A stretch of 64,000 nucleotides of DNA, taken from the NCBI RefSeq assembly GCF_035083965.1, contig NC_089736.1, positions 1,193,001-1,257,000 on the forward strand, in the 5' to 3' direction. The notes under the pieces were generated by a model. It was given only the letters and a program-made list of their open reading frames with translations, was not told the origin of the DNA and did not search any database. This document shows, piece by piece, positions 53,597 through 63,665 of this stretch. The translations under genes and the position numbers were made by a program. The first letter of the stretch is position 1. The number at the start of each line of letters is the position of its first letter. The stretch is from Branchiostoma lanceolatum. Taxonomy: Eukaryota; Chordata; Leptocardii; Amphioxiformes; Branchiostomatidae.

Positions 53597-56500
53597 CTGT
53601 GGCGGATGTAATAAAGTCGTTCTAAGCACAATGATTAAAACCAAGACAAACTATCCCATAATGCTGCAATGTAATTCTTCTTGTCGACATTGCCACGTAT
53701 GATTTTGTCATCTGATTCCAAAAGGAGAAGAACCAATAGGAGCGCAGGATTCTCTGTTACCATAGAAACCAGTCATAACAGGCTCTCTCTAACTCCATGG
53801 TAACAGACAACTCTGACATTGCTCATTGCTAACACAAAATGTATGTATAAAATTCTCCTGACCTGATCAACGCTTCTGTCAAAATTAGAAAAAGGGCCCT
53901 ACGTGGCCCCGCGGGTACCCTGCAGCTACCTGGCTATATTTGGGCACGGCCGGGCCCTTGGATGTTTTTATCTACTCGACTCGGTACCAAAAAGACGTCG
54001 TCAGCTAATCGCGAGAGCGCCGAGAGTACAAGCAACCCCCCCCCACACACACACACCCTAATCTCCAAGTAGATCTATGGGTTGCATCAAGACCGTATCA
54101 AACTGGCAGAGGAAGTACTATACAAGCTCCTTCTTCCAGTTGGATACGGTCTTTGCAATCCATTGGGCCTGGTTGGAGGCTAACACACCCCTCCCCGTAC
54201 CCGGCAGTCCACCGGGACAAATTTGAGGTCGGGGCTACATCCCATTCAACAGACACCGGTGCAGATTTGAACGAAGCATTCGTCAGGCTAGCAGAGATCT
54301 ACTTACTCGAAGTCTTCGCAGCAGTCGCCGAAAAAGCCACAGTCATCATCGCAATAACACAAATCCCCATCATCCCCTTGCTTGGCACACGTATAGGCCC
54401 CTTCGCAGTCTTTCCCGCTGAAGTCCCGTGAGAAAGGATCTAATAGAGAAGACGGATAAGACAGTAATGATAGTCAATCAATTTTAATTGACACAACAAA
54501 AGTGCAGCGATATTTTTAAACGTTTACAACTATACATTCAAACAAACACGTGGATACATAAATAATAACCTACGTACAAGTACATGCATGTGAATAAATC
54601 AACATGTTGAGTTTGACGTACCAATCAAACTACTAGTTCTAAGATCTAAACATTCTTTGATACAGATAGGTACACATGATTTCCAGCAACTTTTATGAAA
54701 GTCCCTGCACAGCTAGGAATGTTATAATATGATATAAACGTCTATGTGGAATATGTTGTTCTCTGATCCTTTGTCCAAAGGGGCACTTTTGTTTGGGATT
54801 TTCATTAGGATCGTGATTTTTGTCTATTCAAGACGTCTTGTAACTCATTTTTAATTGATATTAAGGAATAACGAGAATAAATCAAAACTATGGATTTGCT
54901 CGAGTTTCCCACCGGCACATTCCATTACGTCGCAGTAGTCCCACGTCTGTGCCGGGTCCGCGGTGTAGCACCAGGGCCGCTCCTTGTTGTCAGGGTTACG
55001 GCAGAAGTTTTCCTCCAGGCCTGCATCAGGATGAGCCTGCGGTGTGTGGGGATGGCTGTGGGGGGACTGGGAGTCCCATCTCTGACACTCCCGGTCTCCT
55101 GCCCTGTAGAGATGGGCACAGAATAACACATTGAGGATTATTGAGATACCCTTTAGCCCCTCTAGGGGGCTCATCTTCCATGACTCATAAACACTACATG
55201 TACATCACAAAATACATACATACACACATAATTACATATTTACATACAGGTAAAAGCAGGTAGAATTGAAGAAAAGGATTGGTTGAGGTCAAAGGTCAGA
55301 AGCTAATTATGACTGAAACCATCAGTCGACATATCTGGCAATAAAAACATACCTGCAAATTACTACAATTGCTACCTATTTACAAATCAAACTATCAGTC
55401 AATATTCACGACACGAATAAGGTTCAATCTTGTTGTGGTCAGGTGAAAACAGTAGGCCATGCAGTTTTTATTAGCTTCACGTATCGTCCTAGAGGTCGCT
55501 TTGTCCATCTGTAAACATTTTGTACACCATATGCACTATCACGTGTACTTTGGATGTGCATGTTTTGGTGTCGATGATTTGGAGGTTCCTAAACTTCCGA
55601 AAATAATTTCATCAGGTTGGTAGAATATAGGATATAGGAGATTCTTTTTACACAACCAGGTAATCTCATCTGCTAACGTTTATTCCCGTTGGATTAAGGA
55701 AGCCGTCTGGGTAAGGAAGACAACACCAGTGATGAACCGAGACGAGGGGGGATACAAGCTTAGCCACGTTTGGGACAGTGTTCTCACCGCAAAAGCGCCA
55801 CCTACATCGGCTACTTATAGCGGTGAGAAGCAGTACTCCAGTCAGAAGCTCTGAAGAAGGTGTCTGATAGACATCGAAACGTTAGCAGGTGAGATTACCT
55901 GGTTGTGTAAAAAGAATCTCCTATATCCTGGCTCCTAAACTGTTCAGCTAACCTCACCTGTTTATCTGCCCTGCGTAGCTCCTTCCCTTGTCCATTGCGT
56001 AGAAGCAACGCGTAGGTGGGGCTGAAAATATACAACAGGGGAATGAACATAACCGTGTACGAATTGGTAATCTCCAAGCAGATCTAAACGGGGCGCGAAA
56101 ATCGTATATGCTAGCCAGAGAAGGTCCAGTCAGCCAGATAACCTCCAGCCAGCCCCGTACTGGCTAGCATATACGATTCTCGCGCCCCGTGCAGATCTGC
56201 TTGGAGATTACAAATTGGCACGTCGGGTACTATACATGCCATCATTATACCAAGCTCAAACATAAATAGAGTTTGGAAAGGTGCCCATCACATTCTTTTG
56301 AGGTCTCAATAATTCAATGTAAAGTTTTGTCTACAGAAGCTGCTACATTTTATCCGTCCCGTGGAAGTAATAAGCGCAAATAAGAGTAATGATGGGTATA
56401 ACAAGAGAGCTCTATGGAGTCACATTAAGGTCTCAAAGGTGTAAATCGTGAATTCGTAATGTCTATACCGCTCCAACCAGTATAACTGACAAGTTCAGAA

Positions 56501-59500
56501 ATCAATTTTTTGTCTTTGGCAGCTGCAACGTTAAAGACCATAAACAAAAATATACACCGCTATCCCCGTACCTCTTCAAATTAGTGCCTGGTAGTGACCA
56601 ATTCTGGCCTTGCACCGAGAAATATCGTTGAAAATAAGTGTTAAAAGAAAAAAAATACAAAAAAGTTACCATCACAGGCGAAGACCTCATCACAGTACAT
56701 CCACCTGATGAGGGGGTTGTTTGTGTAGCACCACGGCCTGTCCTTCCCGTCCGGGTTCCTGCAGTAGTTCCGTACCAGCTCTGCCGATGGGTAGGCCTGG
56801 GGAGTGTGGTTATGGGTGTGGGGGTACTGAGATGTCCAGAACTGACAGGATTTGTCCTGGTTTGCTAGGCCCCTGTAGCTTGTCCCTCTGTCCCGTAGAT
56901 AGTAGCAGTCTGTGGATACATATGCATTATAACGCTACATCGAAATGTTGTACACGAAAGGACCATTTCGGAGGTGCTTGTAAAATTCCAGCCATTTGAT
57001 GCAGGTACTGGAAGTATGGGAAGTTTTTTTGTTTAATTCCAACCAACCAAACAAACAAATATATAGATAAATAAACTATAATCATGCATCTGAGACACAT
57101 CATTTAATTACAAGCCTATAGCTTTATGAAACGACGGGAGGGGAAAGATTATTGCAAGCAACGGTCTCCTTTGGGCCGGAATCCACCCTTTCTATAGCTC
57201 CGATTCGCTCCAACGTTTGCCTCCACGCAGAGTATCTGCTTGCCTGGATTTCAGCCTTGTTATCTTTGGCCCGCTCCCCAAGACCCGCTAGCCAGTCTAC
57301 AAGGCGGATCTTGGGGATTGGACCAAAGCTAACACGGCTGGACTTCAGGCTAAGTATTTGCAGGGAACGATAAAAGCAGCGAAAGGAGCTAGATTAGGAA
57401 TGGATGTCTGGTTGGCTAGGTCTCTTCTTTGTGGCATGACATCGTTAAAGCCCACTGTACCCTCCCTAATGAATAATTTAGGACTATGTACACTGTGATG
57501 GCGTTGTCAATAATTACTGTGCGTGGAGAACTCACCACAGTTCTTTTCATCACTGTTGTCCCCGCAGTCATCTTTGCCGTTACACCGGGCAGACGGGTGG
57601 AACAGGGCTCCGTTGTCACAGGCAGCAGGAGCTACGGGAGAGAAGGGACATCGATGAGCCAATCAGAAAACTGTTCCCTTCAACTGAGCCAATCAGAAAA
57701 CTGTTCCTTCCAACTGAGCCAATCAGAAAACTGTTCCCTCCAACTGAGCTAATTAGAAAACTGTTCCTTCCAACTGAGCCAATGAGAAAACTGTTCCTTC
57801 CAACTGACCCAATCAGAAAATTGAGCTAATTACAAAACTGTTCCTTCCAACTGATCCAATCAGAAAACTGTTCCTTCCAACTGATCCAATCAGAAAACTG
57901 CTTCGTCCAACTGAACCAATCAGAAAACTGCTTCTTCCAACGGAGCCAATCAGAAAACTGAGCTAATTAGAAGACTTTTCCTTCCAACTGAGCCAATCAG
58001 AAAACTGTTCCTTCCAACTGAGCCAATCAGAAAACTGTTTCTTCTAACTGAGCTAATTAGAAAAGTGTTCCTTCCAACTTAGCTAATCAGAAAACTGTTC
58101 CTTCTCCCAGTAAAAACAAAATTTCGTTTTACTAGTTATGCGATATAAAAAAAACACTGTGGCTAGTGCAGTGTACTTACGACAAGTCTCGTCGCTGCCA
58201 TCGCTACAATCTTCTGTACCATCACAGGCAGAATATTGTAGATCACAGCTAGGATCATCATAATCATCAACAGAACATTCGTCAGGACGTTTCTGCAAAT
58301 TTGTACAGTCTCCGTTACTGCAGGCCAACTTGCCCTGCCGCTCGCCTGGATCAAGCATAAAAATAAACACTGTCGTAAAATCTACGGCGTTAATTACTTA
58401 CGACTAGACTCGACAAGAGCACATTTTTTTTCAACAACAGATGAAACCACACTTTTAGCTATTGCCTTATTGCAAACAGCTGCATTAGCACTGTAATATA
58501 GGAACGGCAAATTAATCTATTCTTAAGTAACTCGATAGGATGTCTACAGACTAACATTGAAAGTTAAAAAGTCACTCTGAGAACCAACACCTAAGATTCA
58601 CTTTGCGTCAAACATACCAACCAACCAACACATCAACGAACTAACCAACCAACCAACCAACCAACGAACCAACACATCAACCAACCAACATACCAACCAA
58701 CCAACTAACACACAAACCAACCAACCAACCTACCTACCAACTGACTAACCAATTAACCAACACATCAAACAACCAAAAATAGCACCGAAAACACAACCTT
58801 GTCTGGTCGTACTTACAGCAGTTCTGTTCGTCTGTGCCGTCTCTGCAGTCGTCTCTGCCGTCGCACACTTGTGCCTTGTTGATTGTGACTCCGTTTGCAC
58901 AAATCTCCTCATCTATAGCTATATTCATGACAGAAAGTAGTGTAGTGTCAAAATATGGTCACAGATCCATGTGCGTAGAATGCAATGCGTAGAACCAGAG
59001 GTACTGAGTTCGAATCCGGGGTTCCCTGATTTGTCACGTTCACGTTCGTTATGCCCTTAGGAAAGGCACTTTACACTACTTTCCTCACTTCACTCAGGTG
59101 TAAATGAGTACCTAGCTTCGGTTAGGGACGTCCCTCGGATAGGACGTTAGATTAAGGGCCCGTGTTTGAGGGGAGCCACACCTTGAGCACGTTGAAGAAC
59201 CCAGCGCACTTATCGAAAAGAGTAGGGGTTCTTCCCGGTGTGAGTGGTTCAAAACCTACTGTCCTATGGCCGCACATGGGGCAATTATCGTATTGAGGCC
59301 ACCTGCGCGCCGAATGGCAGTCGCTACAGACCCTTGCGATCTATCCCCGCCAAATCTACGCTCCTCACAATTCAGCCCTGGCTGCGAAGAGAGAGTATTC
59401 GGCCCACCCAATAATAAACAATAATATAAACAATGGTAGACATAACACGAAGCCCTACTCATTTAACATCATTTATTACACATACTCGACTGGCCTGTGG

Positions 59501-60578
59501 CTTAGTGGTTTTTTTCCTCTTATTTTGTTTGATTTTTGTCTAGCAAACCCTGCTAAACTCTTTCCTGGTTCATGCCTTACCGCAGTTGTTTTCATCGCTG
59601 CCATCGGTACAGTCCACTATCCCGTCACAGATCACCTCATGCACGTCACAGTTCCCGTCTGTGCAGACCGTCCTCTCAAATCCGGAGCAAGCTGGACGAA
59701 TGTAAAGAGATACAGGATGAGGTACAAGTGGAAGCTATGCGACTGTTGCAGATTATGTTTTGAAATTGCGGCCAAATGTTTCCAGTTCTTTGTGAATGGG
59801 CGCCTGATATCGCTGCTTAAAAATTAATGAGAATTGTAGGAGGAACGATCGATGGTAGGAGGAGCCGTGGGAGGCCACGTAGTAGGTGGGGGGGACGACC
59901 TCCGTGACTGGACGGGTCTCCCACTGGCAGAGTGCACCCACAGAGCCAGAGACAGGAGGGAGTGGAGGAAGCTGGTACTGGACGCTACCATAGTCCCCGA
60001 CCCTCAGGCTGCCGCAAAGTCAGGTATGAGGATGGGACTAGGTAAAGGCTTAGGTAAAAGGTAGGAGGGCTAACAAGAAGCCCTGAAATGGTTGCAAAAC
60101 TGGTGCCCCAAGATATGTTAGCTTTGCTCTGTCGCTATACAAAGCAAATATAGTTAGCACTTACCCTGGAAAAACTTGATCTCGCTGATTTCTTTCCGAT
60201 TCCCACGCGGGAACTGTAGGCGCCAAGACTGCCCGGAGGCAAGGAGTCCAGTCAGGTCGATTTGGTTCGGACGTATGTCGTCATTCCTTACATTTGGTTG
60301 GCTACTGTGTGTCACACTGGTCCATCCTCGTCCAGTCCAACGCCAGACTGTGACGTCCATGTCTCCACTGTCGTCACCCGGGTACCACAGCCGGATCCGG
60401 GAGAGCGTCATCGACGTCTGCAGATCGAACGTCAGCTGCCAGGTGGTCTCATCGTCTTCGCGTCTCCACGTCGTCTTGAAGTTGTTGTCCAAGACGTATC
60501 CGGCAACGCGTCGGACGCCGTCGTCACCCTCCCATTCGTCCGGTGTCAACCATGTTGGGTCGGTCTCCACCCAGCCAC
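50980..60578 (-). CDS. Modular 7TM receptor: F5/8C-LDLa x4-kringle x2-SMB-7TM
   Basis: Assembled from ten exons: 60578-60165, 59691-59581, 58918-58817, 58345-58181, 57631-57536, 56909-56670, 56021-55958, 55103-54913, 54439-54307, 53596-50980. Every junction has GT-AG and matching phase, giving 1,376 codons without a break. The first exon starts in phase 1, so upstream exon(s) with the signal peptide are missing; none was recognised up to 64 kb. Order: F5/8C-like, four LDLa, two kringles, SMB, a Cys-rich ectodomain with several N-glycosylation sequons, seven TM helices of the secretin/adhesion/Methuselah type, and a cytoplasmic tail of five repeats of about 50 residues. I see no GPS cleavage motif before TM1. 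It probably sits in the plasma membrane and binds extracellular ligands through the modules; ligand and G-protein are unknown. Two adjacent genes instead of one is the main alternative, but the SMB's eighth Cys is supplied by the 7TM exon, which argues for one gene. Confidence 0.8.
53640..54306. other. Receptor intron before the 7TM exon
   Basis: No exon recognised. A partial foldback lies at 54057-54170 (CTCCAAGTAGATCTATGGGT; AGACCGTATC pairs with GATACGGTCT). Confidence 0.5.
54307..54439 (-). CDS. Receptor exon: somatomedin-B (SMB) domain
   Basis: The acceptor CTATTAG precedes ATCCTTTC and the donor GTAAGT follows TTCGA. Encodes CEGAYTC ... [19 protein letters not shown], the SMB knot pattern with CxC and CC. 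Seven Cys are here; the eighth is supplied by WKC in the next exon. Enters in phase 1 and leaves in phase 2. Confidence 0.88.
54913..55103 (-). CDS. Receptor exon: second half of kringle 2
   Basis: The acceptor ATCTCTACAG, the donor GTGGGAAA. Encodes [13 protein letters not shown] ... [16 protein letters not shown] ... WDYCDVMEC, all late kringle landmarks. The intron position inside the kringle agrees with classical split kringle exons. Confidence 0.9.
55104..55957. other. Receptor intron within kringle 2
   Basis: No exon or known element recognised. CACAACCAGGTAATCTCA (55654) and GAGATTACCTGGTTGTG (55888) are inverted, bounding about 250 bp. Confidence 0.5.
55958..56021 (-). CDS. Receptor mini-exon: first part of kringle 2
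   Basis: 64 nt; the acceptor TTTTCAG precedes CCCCACC and the donor GTGAGG follows AACAG. Encodes [20 protein letters not shown], the first kringle Cys and the Y-x-G segment. It joins the 54913-55103 exon in phase 2 to give one complete six-Cys kringle. Confidence 0.85.
56068..56210. mobile_element. TAATCTCCAAGCAGATC palindromic MITE, 143 bp
   Basis: TAATCTCCAAGCAGATC and GATCTGCTTGGAGATTA end a palindrome with inner arms GGGGCGCGA and ATCGTATATGCTAGCCAG. Flanked by CGAATTGG and CAAATTGG (8 bp, one mismatch). It lies only about 50 bp upstream, in gene sense, of the kringle mini-exon acceptor. Confidence 0.88.
56670..56909 (-). CDS. Receptor exon: kringle 1
   Basis: The acceptor TGTATCCACAG, the donor GTAACTT. 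Encodes a whole kringle: [52 protein letters not shown], with all six Cys. Phase 1 on both sides. Unlike kringle 2 it is not split. Confidence 0.93.
57536..57631 (-). CDS. Receptor exon: LDLa-like module D
   Basis: Encodes [20 protein letters not shown], then [12 protein letters not shown]. The Ca-binding D-x-S-D-E is present but only four Cys, against the usual six. Phase 1-1. Confidence 0.85.
57650..58112. repeat. 30-bp minisatellite with CCAAT boxes
   Basis: About 15 copies of a 30-bp unit (TGAGCCAATCAGAAAACTGT then TCCTTCCAAC), with a variant reading GAGCTAATTAG. Most units hold a CCAATCAG, the NF-Y core. Lies in a receptor intron. Confidence 0.95.
58181..58345 (-). CDS. Receptor exon: LDLa module C, extended
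   Basis: Encodes [13 protein letters not shown], an Asp-rich insert ([14 protein letters not shown]), then [16 protein letters not shown]. Seven Cys; longer than a standard LDLa of about 40 residues. Phase 1-1. Confidence 0.87.
58610..58765. repeat. (CCAA)n microsatellite
   Basis: ACCAACCAACC-type runs with interruptions in a receptor intron. Confidence 0.9.
58817..58918 (-). CDS. Receptor exon: LDLa-like module B
   Basis: Encodes [20 protein letters not shown], then [13 protein letters not shown]. Four Cys only; the Ca-binding acidic cluster is kept. Phase 1-1; the donor is GTAAGTAC. Confidence 0.85.
58970..59430 (+). mobile_element. SINE with tRNA-like B box and Deu-like body
   Basis: A polymerase III B-box-like GAGTTCGAATCC at 59007-59018 lies near the 5' end. 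The body has GACGTCCCTCGGATAGGACG and CTTATCGAAAAGAGTAGGGG, the latter known to me from SINE3/Deu-type SINEs. It ends in an AATAATAAACAATAAT tail. It shares over 250 bp with 61624-61945. Confidence 0.78.
59581..59691 (-). CDS. Receptor exon: LDLa module A
   Basis: Encodes [20 protein letters not shown], then [17 protein letters not shown]. All six Cys and the CDGxxDCxDGSDE calcium site. Phase 1-1. Confidence 0.92.
59835..60063 (+). mobile_element. LINE 3' ORF remnant
   Basis: Plus-strand frame reads [20 protein letters not shown] then RREWRKLV, which resembles the last residues of non-LTR reverse transcriptases. Short, 5' truncated, in the receptor intron, opposite strand to the gene. Family not resolved. 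Confidence 0.6.
60165..60578 (-). CDS. Receptor exon: F5/8C-like (discoidin) domain
   Basis: The acceptor TGTCACTGGCAG, the donor GTAAGTGC after TTCCAGG. Encodes GWVETDPTW ... [20 protein letters not shown] ... [20 protein letters not shown] ... SWRLQF ... ISEIKFF, about 137 residues, a galactose-binding-fold pattern. The usual N- and C-terminal Cys pair is not clear. Phase 1-1. It would bind lipids or glycans outside the cell. Confidence 0.75.
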
Positions 60579-60620
60579 CTGCCAGTGACAGTCTTTCATT
60601 AATATTTCATTGAGGCATGT

Positions 60621-60780
60621 ACTCTCCAAGCAGAGGTTGTGCACTGGCTGTTTTTGACGTGTTTTAGACGTTATGTCGCCACACAGAAAGAAAACGGGAC
60701 AAACCCGAAAGCCCGATAAAGATGAAAAACAAAACGTCAAAAACCAACCAAAGTCCAACTTCTGATCGGCGAGCAGGAGG
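60621..60780. mobile_element. Decayed TACTCTCCAAGCAGAGG foldback element
   Basis: Left end TACTCTCCAAGCAGAGG as in 11826-12007; GTTTTTGACGT pairs with ACGTCAAAAAC near 60736, and CCGAAAGCCCG is shared. The right end is lost. Confidence 0.65.
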
Positions 60781-60789
60781 TTTGTAAGT

Positions 60790-61620
60790 AGCCGGTGTCA
60801 CACTACGCGTTGGTGGCAGCCATTGTCTGAAGGATTTGGATTCCATCAGTCCTCTGCCAGTAGCAGTCTTTCATTAATCTTTCACGGAGGTATGTATAAA
60901 GCCGGCTTCACATAGCAGAAAAAAGAGCTCGCACCATTACCAGTCTGACTACGACAGGTGTCCTGTCGGTCACTTGCACTGTGCGATATTTAGGGCTCAG
61001 CCTGTATTTGCATTTCGCGGAGCCCTGTCCAATGTAACAGGGTAATTTTGCAGGGCAAAAATACGCTTGTTTTTTCTTGCGATTAAAAAATTCGGTCGAA
61101 TGTGGTTGGGTCGGTCTCCACCCAGCCACATGCCAGTAAAAGTAACAGTAACAAGTATCTAATACCAGCTCAGGAAAGGACAAGAAGTAGTCATGGCTTT
61201 AAGTACCAGAGTTACCAACTGAGGATTGATGTGTTCAAAAATTCGTATTTCTAGAAAACCATAGGTGAATGGACCTCGTTGTAATCAAATACTGTAGGAA
61301 CACGCTCACTGAATAGTTAAAGAACGGTTTCAGTCAAATGTGCGAGAGTTACGTGTGGCAGGTCGTTCAGTGGAATATAACCAGCTGCTGTCTCGCCGCG
61401 TGCATGCGGAGCTGTACAACTGTGTTACGCTGAAGGGCGGCTATACCGACTATACAGATGCAGATACAGAACAGCCTCCCATTAATATTTCACAGAGGAA
61501 TGTGTAATGCTCTCGTCAGACAGCAAGAAAAGAGCTGCCAATAACAGGCTTTCATTAAAGAGCTGAGCTTTGTAAGCTAATGCAATATATGTTTCTCCAT
61601 TTCATACACCTTCATCATCA
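60790..61620. other. Region upstream of the receptor's first visible exon
   Basis: No signal-peptide exon recognised. Holds a copy of the 230-bp repeat, a second fragment of the F5/8C exon edge (GTTGGGTCGGTCTCCACCCA at 61106), and several copies of CATTAAT(A/C)TTTCA(C/T)NGAGG. Confidence 0.5.
60868..61100. repeat. About 230-bp dispersed repeat, copy 1
   Basis: GGTATGTATAAAGCCGGCTT to CTTGCGATTAAAAAATTCGG. Copy 2 is at 62545-62778 in the same orientation with scattered changes. Origin unknown; may be a MITE. Confidence 0.8.
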
Positions 61621-61623
61621 TCA

Positions 61624-61945
61624 TGAGTACCTAGCTTCGGTTATTGACGTCCCTCGGATAAGACGTTAAATGGAGGTCCCGTGTTTGAGGAGAGCCACAC
61701 CTTGAGCACGTAAAAGAACACACCGCACTTATCGAAAAGAGTAGGGGTCCTTCCCAGTGTGAGTGGTTCAAAACCTACAGTCCTATGGCCGCACATGGGG
61801 TGTCGTATTGAGGTCACCTGCGCGCCGAATGGCAGTCGCTACAGACCCTTGCGATCTAGCCCCGCCAAATGTGCGCTCCTCGCAATTCAGCCCTGGCTGC
61901 GAAGACAGAGTATTCGGCCTACCCAATGACAATAACAATCATGAT
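61624..61945 (+). mobile_element. Deu-type SINE, 5' truncated
   Basis: Starts ATGAGTACCTAGCTTCGGTT and follows the 58970-59430 element to GAGTATTCGGCCTACCCAAT, with a CAATAACAATCATG tail. The tRNA-like head is missing. Confidence 0.75.
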
Positions 61946-62544
61946 ACACTTAAGCAACACAGAAAAGTTCATATTTCTAATGGCTTTAGACAAACCCTTG
62001 ATCATAAAGCACATCTGTACCTACAGTTACACCATGACTAAGAAACGTGAAGCATGTGATTATTAGACTAGCGCTAGCGTGAAATTGTTTGTATGTACAG
62101 ACGAAGCCACTTAATTGCACCTCGGATAAACGCACCTTCCATTTAATTGCACCGAATCCCAATATCCAAAACTGGTTCCCATTCACTCTATTGTTAGTGA
62201 CTCTGCATATCTGCACCGCGCATGGTCACCAATGCCGGATAACTGCACCAATTTTTTTTCAAAAATCCTCGACAAGTTAACTGAAAAGGTGCGCTAAAAT
62301 CGGCAAACGTGGTACAAATGAGCCGATACCTGCCGCTGTAAAGGCGCAATACCACCAATATGTTTAAAACTGTTTTGAGTAACAAAAGAAGGCGGTCTCC
62401 ATTGAACTTTACGTTTATAGGAATCGTATGGGAGGTCCCGGGCGGGTCACCCGTAATCAGTAACTGTATTTCTAAACTGCGACGTTTTCTGTTGTGACCT
62501 GCACTGACCCCAGTGGGTATGTGTGTACAATAAAGGCCTTCATT

Positions 62545-62778
62545 CATTAATATTTCACGGAGGTATGTATAAAGCCGGCTTCACATAGCAGAAATGAGAG
62601 TCTTGCCCACGAAATTTTCGGCCTGACTACGACAGGTGCCCTCTCGGTCACTTGCACTGTGCGATATTTAGTGCTCAGCCTGTATTTGTAGGTCGCGGAG
62701 CCCTGTCAAATGTAACAGGGTAATTTTCAGGGCAAAAATACGCTTGTTTTTCTTGCGATTAACAAATTCGGTCGAAGG
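62545..62778. repeat. About 230-bp dispersed repeat, copy 2
   Basis: Same sequence as 60868-61100 apart from scattered differences and small gaps. Confidence 0.8.
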
Positions 62779-62853
62779 TCGTTGACAATGTGAGGCCGGC
62801 TTAACAGTGAGCAGACAAATTTTAGACTGCTTCTGGTTCTGAACAACACCCCT

Positions 62854-63209
62854 TAAGCCGGCGTCACAATTCATGCGAGCGTCGGCCGACTTTGCAGATC
62901 GTCCGGAGCTCGCCGAATTTCAAAATCGCCCGAGCGTCGACCGTATTTCCCAATGAAAATATCGTGTACGTCCGTCGAACACTAAAAACTAAAAATCCCC
63001 CATGAGATGGTACCATCTCTTGGACATGGACGAAGTCAGTATCGACTAGCCTGGTAAAAAGCCAATATTTGGATCAAATTTTATTTCTAAAAATCGCCCA
63101 AAGCCCGCGTAATCGACAGGACGTCGGTCGTATTTCGGCCGAAAATGCACATTTGAAGCTCGCCAACACGTCGACCGCGCTGAATTTCTTATTTGTGACG
63201 GGGGCCTTA
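62854..63209. mobile_element. MITE with TAAGCCGGCGTCACAA ends
   Basis: TAAGCCGGCGTCACAA and TTTGTGACGGGGGCCTTA are imperfect inverted ends; inner GAGCGTCGGCCGAC and GTCGGTCG stretches are CpG-rich. About 356 bp, no coding. Confidence 0.7.
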
Positions 63210-63524
63210 GTTAGGGTGAAGCGTTCAGGGGGTAGTAGTGCACACTTATTGGTGCTTACTCAGCTGGTTCGTGACTTCCTCTCTGAACTTTTCCAGATTT
63301 TGTTCTTTTGTTATTGTCTATAATGAGCACAGTTAGTTAGTTAAAATCCTCCCAAACCATATTTGATGTATAGGGTGGTGCCCATCTCCGTTTCATAGCC
63401 CTGGACCACACTGTGGTGCAATCATTTCAGCGGGGTGCTAGTCCACTGGCAGTGGAGTGTGTTTAACTTCCATACTGTTTAAGAAGTATGTACCATTTTT
63501 ATAAAGTCTTTGGTATGACTCAAT

Positions 63525-63665
63525 GCGCCTCTTGTCCAGGAGTGTCCTAACCCAGGGCTTGAACCCGGGCCTTCTGGACGTTCTGGTCCAAGTAATTTGA
63601 ACCAGATGTGGCAAGTACCAGAAGCGCAGATCACTACACCACAGGGACACTCCCTACTGAGTACG
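63525..63665 (-). mobile_element. tRNA-derived SINE head
   Basis: On the minus strand: GTGGTGTAGTGATCTGCGCT (A-box region) and, about 75 bp later, CCGGGTTCAAGCCCTGGG (B box). The spacing is longer than in a working tRNA, so a SINE rather than a tRNA gene. Confidence 0.7.

Noticed and set aside
53597-53631. Extension of the 7TM exon upstream to 53631
   Set aside because: The frame is open but begins without ATG. The acceptor at 53597 gives the phase required by the SMB exon, while the nearer TTAG acceptor gives the wrong phase.
57650-58112. CRISPR-like array (regular 30-bp spacing)
   Set aside because: No unique spacers; units are directly adjacent copies of one sequence, and the setting is a eukaryotic intron.
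63525-63665. Functional tRNA gene on the minus strand
   Set aside because: A and B boxes are too far apart and no cloverleaf 3' half is clear; a SINE head fits better.
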